Shown here one piece after another: positions 46,471 through 57,482 of a DNA stretch of 64,000 nt; the first letter of the stretch is position 1; every line of letters starts with the position of its first letter. The position numbers and the translations under genes are program-made. The notes beneath the pieces were generated by a model. The model had not been told where the DNA came from. It saw only the letters and a list, made by a program, of their open reading frames with translations, and did not search any database. Origin of the DNA: Osedax fenrisi (taxonomy: Eukaryota; Annelida; Polychaeta; Sabellida; Siboglinidae); the NCBI GenBank assembly GCA_964019155.1, contig OZ025239.1:6804169-6868168 (forward strand), read 5' to 3'.

Positions 46471-48643
46471 CATGTAAAACACTCCAAAAACATTTCAAAA
46501 ATTAATCTGCAATTGTTCATCAATTCTGTATATGCTTATATATCTATTCATAATACATCTTTAGCGAATTACATATCTTATGATAATTTTAATGACGAAT
46601 TACGATATTCCCTTGATGCACATTCACCTTTAATAATTAGTACCAATAAATATGGTGTTCACTCTCCTTGGTTTAACAATGACCTTGTTCTTCTAAGGAG
46701 AAGACTTCGCTATAATCAGTTGAAATTCAAACGATGCAAATATTTTACCCATCTTGAATCTTTCAAAAATATAAAATTATCAGCAGCAAAATCTTCATTC
46801 TATATTGATAAACTTAATAAGTATTGTACTTCTTCCAAAGAAGCTTTTAAATTAGATTTTTCTCTAATTGGTAAAAATCGTAATAAAAAACTACTAGTTG
46901 GTTCTGATGATAATCTGTTTTTTATTTGTTGACTTTTTTCAAAATAAAGTTTTAAAAATAATAGAAGATCTTCCTGTAGTAGATTCTATTTATTTTGAAA
47001 GTCCACCCTCTTTCTTTGATACTCACTGGTATTGTTTTAATTTACCCACTTCTTCTGTTGTCCTTTCTCTCATATCTTGTTTGAAATCCAATTCCCCACT
47101 TGATACTCTTCCTCTTAATTTACTTCGTATATTATCTCCCTATCTAATTTATATAATTCGTGTATCATTATCTTCATCCTTTAACCACAATCGATGAAGT
47201 ATGTTTACATCACTCCGATATTAAAGAAACATGATCTCGATTCTTCCGTACTATCCAAATATCGTCCTGTTTCGCAATTATCATCAATTTCTAAGACTAT
47301 GGAACGCATAGTTGCTCGTCAGCTTATTGATTATATCATATCGAACTCTATTGTGGATTGCTTTCAGAATGTAAACCTTCTCAATCGTAGTACAGAAACT
47401 GCCATAAACATTGTGTTTAACGATATTATACTATCTATGGATAATAAGGCTTCTTGTTATTTGGTTCTTCTTGATCTGTCTAGTGCCCTTGATACGTTAA
47501 ATCATAGGATGCTTTCTTACCTTCTACGTGAAATAGGTATTCATGGACAGGTTCACAACTGGTTGATGTAATTTGTATCTAATAGAATATCTCCTGTAAA
47601 GATCAAGTCATATTTGTCGGCTCCATTTGATAACACTCATGGCGTTCCTCAAGGATCAGTACTGAGTCCGATTCTCTTTATTTTGTATATTCTTCCCATT
47701 AATTTGATTTTTTTTAAATACACATATATTCGTTATCACCTCTTTGCTGATGACTTACAAATTTATACTTTTTTTCCACATGGTTCTGATATTGACATAA
47801 TTCAACTTTCAATTGCTAACTGTATTAATGATGTAATCTATTGGTTTTCTTGTAATTTACTTGCATTATATATTACTAAAACTGATAGCATTATACTTTC
47901 TAGATATCTGTCATTAATTACTCTCACTCATCCATTCCTTATCTCACTTCCTATCTCAAACACCATCACTACTCTAGGTTATACTATAAATAATGCATTA
48001 GATTACTCAGTACATATATCAAATACTGTCCGCACTGCTAATTATTTCCTGTATAATATAGGCAAGGCTAGCCTCGCGAGCTCGCTCTAAGCTAACATTT
48101 AATTTAACTAAATCAGTATTACATTCATTAGTATTTAGTCGACTTAGATATTGTAATTCGCTTTTCATTAACATTCCGCAAAAACTGATGAAAAAATTCG
48201 ATTCAATACAACGTAAAGCTGTTCGCATATTATTCAAGCTAAAGCGTAGTGATTTAACCATATCTATACATTCCATAATGGCGACTCTCGGGTGGTTGAA
48301 GTTTCGAGATTTATGCAAGTTTCGACTTCTTTGCATTACTCACAAGGCTATATACAAAGACGTTATATATTAATACGGCTTCGCCCCTTAGATGTATATG
48401 GCTATATATATGGGAGTTCCGTCATACCTATCGAAGGGACTCATAATTCGAACAACTACTCGTCCGAGTCGCAAATGTGAGCTGATGAAACTCTCTGTAC
48501 CGCTTGTCTCATCTATGTATGCAGATGTTGCTTTCACTGTTGCTGCTCCGAAGTACTGGAACAGTCTTCCCGATGAATTACGGACCATGTCATCATTTAT
48601 TACTTTTAAATGTCGACTACATACATATTTGTTATCATTATAA
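46471..48643 (+). pseudogene. LINE ORF2, endonuclease end to RT C-terminus (broken)
   Basis: Left of the gypsy element (42790-42827) the frame reads DILDSPFIFSD, the end of an APE domain. On the right it resumes with HVKHSKNISK. Then PWFNNDLVLLRRRLRYNQ (linker), YITPILKKHDLD, KYRPVSQLSSISKTMERIV, LVLLDLSSALDTLNH, GVPQGSVLSPILFILYI, LFADDLQIY (FADD intact), LGYTINNALDYSVHI, KKFDSIQRKAVRILF and PKYWNSLPDELRTMSSF. Breaks: a stop at 46930, a slip near 47190, TAA at 47569 (in frame), and a slip near 48090. L2-like, but a different family from the ATC-tail LINEs. Confidence 0.82.
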
Positions 48644-48779
48644 TGTCTTTTTTTTAATTTATTATTATTTGTGTAACTATTTATTTATTTTATTATTTCA
48701 ACTTGACGCATATAAACGTCCATCGTTTTCTGAGTCAATAAACCTTTCTATTATTATTATTTATTATTATTATATATAG

Positions 48780-48923
48780 GCAGGCTAGTATCTGCGTTCT
48801 ATAGTATTCGAGTAGGGGTAATAACTAATCGAATATGGTAGGTTGTTCTCGGCTGACTACCTAGAATAAATCTGCAGTGGGAGCCTTCCACTGGGAAGTC
48901 CATTGAGTCTTGAGTCCACTGAT

Positions 48924-48958
<35 letters not shown>

Positions 48959-49513
48959 TATATATTATATATATATATGGGTGTTTATTATAATTAGTAA
49001 TCTCATTTTATCAATAGATGTATCATACACTGTATACCAAATATTTTCCGAAGGAAAGATATAGGATACCTAACAATTACGCGAAATCGTGTAATTCGAA
49101 TTTGTATACAAAATACTCTGGTGCCACCTATAGCGGGTTACTTTTAGGAACTATGTGTTATTTATAATGTAAATTCGTATTTAACTATATACTTTTAAAA
49201 TGTTAAATAATATGCTTTAAATTAATATTTATATGATGAAAACTAAGTGTTCCTTACTAATATATAACAAACAAATATGATATGTATGTTTTAAATGCTA
49301 TAAGTATATATTTAGTGAGTAAAAGCTAATTTATATTGCATGTAATTTAATAGAGCAATGAAAACATTGTTGTATGCAAACAGAGCCGAACCTAAATCTA
49401 TTTCAGTGATTTCGATAATACTGCTAGCAGCGGTTGGGGCTATTACTAAATTACGTTGCATGCATAGGGAGTGTTATATCTTTGCTTCGCAAAATCTTTG
49501 CTGTATACTATAT
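48780..49513. other. AT-rich spacer with a compound (TA)n
   Basis: (TA)n at 48925-48978. The string AGGGAGTGT.ATAT.TTTGCTT near 49467 recurs at about 50882 inside the next element. No gene seen. Confidence 0.55.
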
Positions 49514-49639
49514 AGTGATATAAATTACCCAGCAAACAGGAATAGCACCCTTAAAGCACCCATAAAGCATCTTAGTTGAGCACCATTTTACACACATGCT
49601 TTAAATAATGCTCAACTAGTTAAGCACCTATATAACACC

Positions 49640-50098
49640 TATATGGCATTATTAAAGCATTTTTACATGTCTTATGGGTGCTAAATTAAAGAACCTTTAT
49701 GGAATTATTAAAGCATTTTTACATGTCTTATGGGTGCTAAATTAAAGAACCTTTATGGAATTATTAAAGCATTTTTACATGTCTTATGGGTGCTAAATTA
49801 AAGCACCTTTATGGCATTATTAAAGCATTTTTACATGTCTTATGGGTGCTAAATTAAAGCACCTTTATGGCATTATTAAAGCATTTTTACATGTCTTATG
49901 GGTGCTAAATTAAAGCACCTTTATGGCATTATTAAAGCATTTTTACATATCTTATGGGTGCTAAAGTAAAGCACCTTTATGGCATAATTAAAGCATTTTT
50001 ACATGTCTTATGGGTGCTAAATTAAAGCATATTTATGGCATTATTAAAGCACTTTTACATGTCTTATGGGTGCTAAATTAAAGCATCTTAATGGCATA
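49640..50098. repeat. Left subterminal array, 56-bp unit
   Basis: About eight units containing ATTAAAGCA, TTTTTACATGTCTTATGGG and TGCTAAATTAAAGCACC. Neighbouring units differ at few positions (AAGAACC or AAGCACC; GGAATT or GGCATT). The last units are more diverged. Confidence 0.93.
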
Positions 50099-50099
50099 A

Positions 50100-52191
50100 G
50101 TAATTTCATTAGAATCATTTCCTGGAACGGGAACGGATATAAAAGTAGGAACGGGAACGCAGAAAGGAACGGTTACAGAATAATGAACGGGAACGAGAAC
50201 GCGTAGACAGAAATATAGTAACTTTACAAGTATGGAGATTTATATAGTATTAATTCAAGATATTTTTTATATTTATTTATAATCTATTACAATATAAATA
50301 AATTTATAGGATAATCATAAGTAGTAGGTTGAGTGAATATTTGGGGTTGGGAGGTAGTACTCGAGTAACGTTTAAACACATCTGAACGCATGCAGCGTCG
50401 TAATATAAAAGTCATGATGACTACATTTTCACATTATATTCCTTCATACAGAATATTTATTCCACGTTCTATTAAATACTAAATATAATATAAGATTGCA
50501 TATGGAATCATGCTACTAGCATGTATCTAATGAGGGCTTCACAGAGATTCTATGATAATCACGAAGGCAGCAGACTGCTATTGTCATCTCTAAGGCATCA
50601 TATCATTGATTATCATGGAATTCTGTTGTCATCTTGAAGGCGACAAGTCATTAAATATCATGGACTGCTGTGGATTGATTGATTTTTTAGTTGAAGGGGA
50701 AGCAATAACTTCACGAGTGTAATAAATACGAAAAGACCAGTTTTTAAAACTATCCAACTTGAAATATTATAAATATTATTTTTGCGCAGATGTTATAATA
50801 ATAATGTATTCTATCATACGCTGGCTTTTTTTTATTATAAACATTATATTGTATCATATTGTATAATCATATTGTATATATAGGGAGTGTCATATATTTG
50901 CTTCGAAAAATCTTTGGTATAAGTATAAATATTTGCTAACGTTATTGTCATATTGAAGAAGAAAGGTCATAGGTTGATGTTGTCATCTCTAACGCACCAC
51001 GTTACTAAATATCATGGACTGCTGTTGATGAATTAAGTTTATATTTATCATAATATATAGTTGAAAATATTAATATTTTCTAACGTATTTATTATCTCGA
51101 AGGCGAAAGTACATGGACTTCTCTTGTTTATCTTGAAGATGTCGTGTCAATGATAATAATGGATTGCTGTTGTCATCTAGATGGATATATAATATATTTA
51201 TAATATATTTAATAAGTTAAATTAATAAGTTTAGAGTTTATACCGAGCTTATACGATGAAGATGCCTATCTATATTTTATAAGTTATAACATTATAACGC
51301 ATCGTCGTGTTGACTGTGCATTGTAGGCTAGTCTGTAGCCTTTGATTTCAAAATACGGGTTTTATTGCTAACAACCTATATTCACATATTTTTATAAATA
51401 TAACATATTCAAGATAGCAAATAAAATAAGATAACCAAATAAAAAATGGTATAAACTACATTATTTTATTATTCAATAAGTAATGTATAAGATAATATAA
51501 TCACTACCAATATACTAGCTCTAGCCATAAACATAGTCATATATGAGGGTATACCCACATAATCCAAACTTTGAAATCATAGACTACATTGCTCAGAAAC
51601 TATCGTTGGCACCCATCTATGAAAACTGCAATACCATGATGTACTCCATAAGTTGAAAAGTCCATAAAAATTATCTCGCACAATGTTAATTTAAATAATT
51701 ATTTATAAATAGTAGAATTGATATTGAACACTAAATCACCAAACCAAATTAAAACACTCCAAACGAGATAAGGGGTTACCTTACATATTATATAGTATAT
51801 AATATAGGTATAATTAATATTAATATTTAAAAAAAACTAATCAATTATAAATTAAATCCTAGTTATAGTAGTATATATTAAAAATCACACGCGCGAGCGA
51901 TCTAAATAACAATAGTTACGGTTTTAAATAGATCGCGAAATTTGGTATATATTTTATGTTTTCATAATTATTATAATTTCAAATTATCTTTGATAGTATA
52001 AACATATATATTTATAAATATAGTATAATAATTATACTAATTCATAAGTATACTATAATAAACAAATTACTAGAATATATATTTCTACTGTTAAATATAC
52101 TATATTATTATAATAATCATATGTAAAGAATAATAATTATGAACATATAAAATGTATACGTATATTATTATAGTTATTATGTATCTATAGT

Positions 52192-52237
<46 letters not shown>

Positions 52238-53600
52238 TTATTATATAACCATTATATATATAGGTTATTATATAACCATTATATATATTAAATATATATT
52301 TAATTAAATATATATAATGTGTTATATATAGGTTATTATATAACCATTATATATATATTTAATATATATAATATATTTAATATATATAATATATTTAATA
52401 TATATAATATATTTAATATATATATATAATTATTATTATAATAATATATAATGTATTATATATATATATATATATATATCAGTATTATGTGTACACGTTG
52501 GTTTAACAAATACGCATAGCTAAGCTATGACACGCCCATATATAGAGGCGGGCGTCTCAACTCCGAAAGCGCGCGCTCAGATATCGAATAAACTATTAGT
52601 CATAGATTTTTGGCGCCCCTAGTCTGTGTCTACGATATTTATTAGAGGTTAAAGTAACTTTAACTTAAAGTTTAACTATATTTAATAATAATTATTGAAA
52701 TCTTAGATTTAATCTACTAAAATTGGTTTTACATCTAATTATTGGAGTTCGTAATTGCATTCGAGTTGGTGTGAAACCCCTTTTACAATTAAGCATTAAT
52801 TTTATTTTAAATGTTGGATTTAAATATTAGAGTTAAACTTTAAAGTTAAAGTTAAACCCCTTTTATAATAACGATATTATAATAATAATTATAATAATAT
52901 GATATTATTAATATTAAATATCGGATATTTTAAATATAGTTACAACAGTATATATATATATATATATATACAATTATATTATTATATAATATAATAATAT
53001 GTCTACTTACTATTTTGTTGTACTTTAATGTCTTAGAAATTGAATTATATGATATATGAAAACTTAGATTTCAAATTAATTTTTAATTATATTGGTTGTT
53101 GATAAATATTAACAAAGATTATAAGCTTTGTATATTACAGAATACAGTATAATACAGAATTATTAAATGCATAGATTTATATTTTATATTGTAAACTATA
53201 AATCGATGGTGAAAAACACATATTTTGCTATATATATTTGCAATATATACATATATTTATAGTTTATATATGTATACTAGCCGTACCCGACTTTTTGATT
53301 GTTTTTCTATCTATTGTGTATTAATTATAGCTATTCTTTATTCTGCATTATTATTTTTTTAATATTTCAAAAATTATTTGAAAAATAAAACAAAATATTT
53401 AAAAAAATACAAAATATATTTCAAAATATTACAAAATATATTTTAAAAATATGTCGAAAATATTTTAAAAAAAATATAAAAATATTTCAAAAAAATATTG
53501 TTTTTTTCAAAAATGTCAATAAAAATATCCAACAAATATTTTAAAAAAGCATCATGATATTTTTTTCGACTTAACTTGGTACAACATTCAAAAATGTAGG
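50100..53600. other. Interior of the 5-kb element: degenerate repeats, no gene
   Basis: Contains GGAACGGGAACG repeats (50123-50205); a worn repeat of about 60 bp with ATCATGGACTGCTGTTGTCATC (50550-51175); inverted pieces around GGTTATTATATAACC repeated three times (52236-52350); and (TA)n at 52197-52236. No transposase-like frame on either strand. Confidence 0.65.
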
Positions 53601-54475
53601 GTGTTTTAATATAAATGCTTAAATATGCTTAAATATGAATGCCATAATAATGTTTTATAGGTGCTTTAATACAATGTAAATGCTTTACAGGTGCCTTAAA
53701 TGCTTTAAATATAAATGCTTAAACATGCTGAAATATGCTTAAATATGAATGCCATAATAATGTTTTATAGGTGCTTTAATACAAGGTAAATGCTTTACAG
53801 GTGCCTTAAATGCTTTAAATATAAATGCTTAAACATGCTGAAATATGCTTAAATATTAATGCCATAATAATGTTTTATAGGTGCTTTAATACAAGGTAAA
53901 TGCTTTACAGGTGCCTTAAATGCTTTAAATATAAATGCTTAAACATGCTGAAATATGCTTAAATATGAATGCCATAATAATGTTTTATAGGTGCTTTAAT
54001 ACAAGGTAAATGCTTTACATGTGCCTTAAATGCTTTAAATATAAATGCTAAAATATGCTGAAATATGCTTAAATATGAATGCCATAATAATGTTTTATTG
54101 GTGCTTTAATACATGGTAAATGCTTTACAGGTGCCTTAAATGCTTTAAATATAAATGCTTAAACATGCTTAAATATGCTTAAATATTAATGCCATAATAA
54201 TGTTTTATAGGTGCTTTAATACAAGGTAAATGCTTTACATGTGCCTTAAATGCTTTAAATATAAATGCTAAAACATGCTGAAATATGCTTAAATATGAAT
54301 GCCATAATAATGTTTTATAGGTGCTTTAATACAAGGTAAATGCTTTATAGGTGTCCTAAGGGTGTTTTAATATAAATGCTTAAACATGCTTAAATATTAA
54401 TGCCATAATAATGTTTTATAGGTGCTTTAATACAATGTAAATGCTTTATAGGTGTCCTAAGGGTGTTTTAATCAT
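53601..54475. repeat. Right subterminal array, about 112-bp unit
   Basis: About seven to eight units holding AATGCCATAATAATGTTTTA, TAGGTGCTTTAATACAAGG and CAGGTGCCTTAAATGCTTT. The last units shorten. The motifs are complementary to those in the left array. Confidence 0.93.
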
Positions 54476-54525
54476 GCATAATGCTTTATTGGTGCTTTAA
54501 GGGTGCTATTCCTGTTTGCTGGGTA

Positions 54526-55518
54526 TACCGAGATTTTTGATGCAGAGCCGAGACTTTAATTTTCGGAAACAAAAACGAGCCCGAGCTAAGATGAGACTCT
54601 AGCAAAACGATCGCGAGCCGAGCCGAGACTCTAGCCAAACGAACTCAAGCCGAGTTGATACTCTTACAAATAATAACCAATCCGAAATGATGCTTTTTTG
54701 AAGTTACATTTTAATACTAATTATTATATATTTCACATTTATATCAATTTAAAAAAAATTATAGTCGCCGACTTCGCGATTCAGTGAATAAATGTCATCT
54801 AGTAATGAAATAATACCGATCTTTTTGATGCCGAGCCGAGACTTTCATTTTCGGAAAAAAACGAGCCCGAGCCGAGATGAGACTTTATACAAATGATCCC
54901 GAGCCGAGCTGATACTCTAACAAAACGAGCCTGAGCCGAGTTAAGACTTTAGGTAACTGAGACTGAGACTGCATCATTCTTTAGATTTTAGTATAGTTTA
55001 CATATGTGATATCACTAGTGTATACTAGTGATGTAAATGATGCTCAAATCTAAAGCATGATGCAGTCTCAGTATTAGTTACCAAAAGTCTCAACTCGGCT
55101 CGGGCTCGTTTTGTTAGAGTCTCGGCTCGGCTCGGGCTCGTTTTTTTTCCGAAAATGAAAGTCTCGGCCTGACATCAATAACCAAAAGTCTCGGCTCGGC
55201 ATCAAAAAGCTCGGTATTATTTACACCACTAGATGAAATTTACATTATTATTCACTGAATCGCGAAGTTGGCGCAGATTATTTTTTTTTAAATTGATGTA
55301 AATCTGAAATATATAAAAATTAGTATTAAAATGTAATTTCAAAAAAGCATGCTTTTTCGATACATTTTTAGATGCATCATTTCGACTCGGGCTCGTTTGG
55401 CTAGAGTCTCGGCTCGGCCTGGGCTCGTTTTTTATCCGAAAATGAAAGTCTCGACTCGGCATCAAAAACCATAGTCTCGGCTCGGCATCAAAAGCTTGGC
55501 ATCATTTACATCCCTACA
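54526..55518. mobile_element. hAT-like fold-back with GAGCCGAGACT repeats
   Basis: Two arms of about 480 bp in inverted orientation (54526-54990 and 55040-55518), with its outermost left bases (TAGTGATATAAAT) at 49514 beyond the 5-kb insertion. GAGCCGAGACT or its complement occurs more than fifteen times, like subterminal binding sites. The ends read TAG(T/G)GATGTAAATGATG. The middle of each arm shares AATCGCGAAGT.GGCG. Arms differ by several percent, so it is old. No 8-bp target duplication was found. Confidence 0.7.
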
Positions 55519-57034
55519 ATCCCATACACTATAGTGTATACACATATATGCATTGATGTGTGAATAATATTAACTGAATATAAACATATAATCTATCCCT
55601 TAACTGTATACGCTAGCGCGTTCGCCGCCCGCCTCAATTGCTGGTACATTTTGAAAACCGTTCCCAACTCGTGCATCTACAAAATTGTACCGGTAATTGC
55701 AAGTCAAACAAAAGATTATTTCGATTATATTTAAGGTAAATCATTACATATGATATCATTATCATATATCATTATATATATAATTATTAAATAATTATAG
55801 TATTATATTATAAATATGTATTCTATAAGTATATCTAAATTATAATTTAATGTAAATATAAGTATATTTAAGGGATATCACAGTGTATACATATTGCAAT
55901 TTTTGAGTTTTTTATGATTAGATTCAGTTATTATTTATATTGTGTGCTCACAGCGTACGCCGTAGGGCCTACGTAATAGAAATTTTCCTAAGAAAAGTCG
56001 ATGGTGAATTTTTCCACCATTGTAGAACGTATTCATTAACATCTATACTATCTTATTTGTCATATAAATTTAATTCTTCATATAAATACAAAATAATTAT
56101 TTATTTAAAAATGAATGCTACAAGTATTCTTATTTCCGAAAAATGTAGGTAATATAGAATACTAACATCATGTACTTTCCTTTTATTTTTTCTATTCCAC
56201 ATAATATCTCAAAATCTGATAATTTTGTTGTTGTTGAATCACATTGAATTTCTTCAATTACAGGAAGCTTCAAGATGCTTGTATATTATATTATTAAATA
56301 TATATTCAAAAATATAATTAATTTAAAAAATATAATTATAAAATAAAACGTAATACAGTATTAATTTTAAATGCTAACATTGTTATTATAAATATTTTCT
56401 TTAATTTTCTGTACTTCATAATTTGTAAATTTACTAATAATAAATCTTGGATCTAGAAAAGTCGATACTTGTAAAAATGATAATGTTTTTTATCATTATT
56501 CCTACAATTGTATATATTACATAGCTAAAGAGCTAATAGAGTTAAAGCTAATAGAGAACAAAGAAACTATATTTAATATAATATTACAATGAAAACCCCG
56601 CTACAATATTTTCTTCAAATCTTTTATATACTTTTTTATCAATTCTATATGATATAGTTTTATAATTAAAATAATGTGATCTATGAATATATAAATATAT
56701 ATAAGTGTGTTTATATTAATATAAATTTGTCATCATTATTATGAATTACATTACATTTCATTACATTTATTAACAATTAAATACACACTACAATATTGAT
56801 AAACCCCACTTCAATATTTTCTTAAAATATTTTATATACCTTTTTTTCAAATCTATATATAATATCATATATGATATATAATTTTATAGTTTTATAATTA
56901 AAATATTGTGATCTATGAAAATATAAATATATAAATTTATATATATATATATATATATTATGAATTACATTTCATTACATTTATTAACAATTACATATAC
57001 ATACACAAACCTATTCATAAATATATAAAAATAA
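55519..57034. other. AT-rich region with one less AT-rich island
   Basis: 55610-55700 is a GC-richer island (GCGTTCGCCGCCCGCC). An open stretch at 55952-56152 lies between a CACAG and GTAATA, like an exon, but is not recognised. Two related segments of about 205 bp (56585-56790 and 56795-57000) share TACAATATTTTCTTCAAATC-type sequence and TAATGTGATCTATGAA-type sequence and form a worn tandem pair. Confidence 0.45.
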
Positions 57035-57482
57035 TATTGATAGATTTTATTATTTAATTTCATAACATAATAGTTTATTCTTATAATTTTAATTTTAAAA
57101 TATGGAAAAATCATAAATGAAATAAATATAATTGTTATGGATAAAAACTAATATTAATAGATGATAATTAATTAATTTCATAAAAACAATATTTATTATT
57201 ATAATTTTAATTCTAATATATGGAAATATCATAAATGAAAGAAATATAATTGTTATGGATAACAATAATATTAATATATTATAATTAATTAATTTCTATA
57301 TTTAATTGTTATGGATAAAAACTAATATTAATAGTTGATAATTAATTAATTTCATAAAAACAATATTTCATTCTTATAATTTTAATTCTAATATATGGAC
57401 AAATTATAAATGAAATAAATATAATTGTTATGGATAAAAACTAATATTAATAGATGATAATTAATTAATTTCATAAAAACAA
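57035..57482. repeat. 118-bp tandem array, left part
   Basis: About four units with TTATAATTTTAATTCTAATA, TGGATAAAAACTAATATTAA and TAATTAATTTCATAAAAACA. The array resumes at 59461 after a LINE. Confidence 0.88.

Larger units (their letters stand above)
42482..48775. mobile_element. LINE with inverted 5' part, interrupted by a gypsy element
   Basis: The 3' part on the plus strand (42785-42827 and 46466-48775) holds the endonuclease end, linker, RT and 3' tail. Immediately to its left, on the minus strand, is an ORF1 start with upstream 5' UTR-like sequence (42482-42780). The 5'-most bases of the inverted piece lie at the junction, exactly the geometry produced by twin priming. A single insertion event with a 5' inversion explains both parts; two head-to-head fragments is the alternative. 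The 3' end has hairpin GACG...CGTC (48705-48720), AATAAACC and a (TTA)n tail. Confidence 0.65.
49528..54523. mobile_element. 5.0-kb TIR element with subterminal tandem arrays, TA target site
   Basis: Ends are perfect inverted repeats of at least 33 bp beginning CCCAGCAAACAGGAA. TA flanks both ends (49526-49527 and 54524-54525). Removing it and one TA joins TAGTGATATAAAT to TATACCGAG, which matches the uninterrupted relatives near 55212-55228 and 54795-54815 (inverted or direct), confirming both the ends and the TA duplication. Each subterminal region is a tandem array, and both are rich in the same motif GGTGCTTTAAT or its complement. The 3.5-kb middle has no long open frame. Superfamily not assigned. 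Confidence 0.85.

Noticed and set aside
49640..50098. Regular 56-bp repeats, CRISPR-like spacing
   Set aside because: The units are adjacent and entirely repeated, with no unique spacers and no cas genes; the DNA is eukaryotic.
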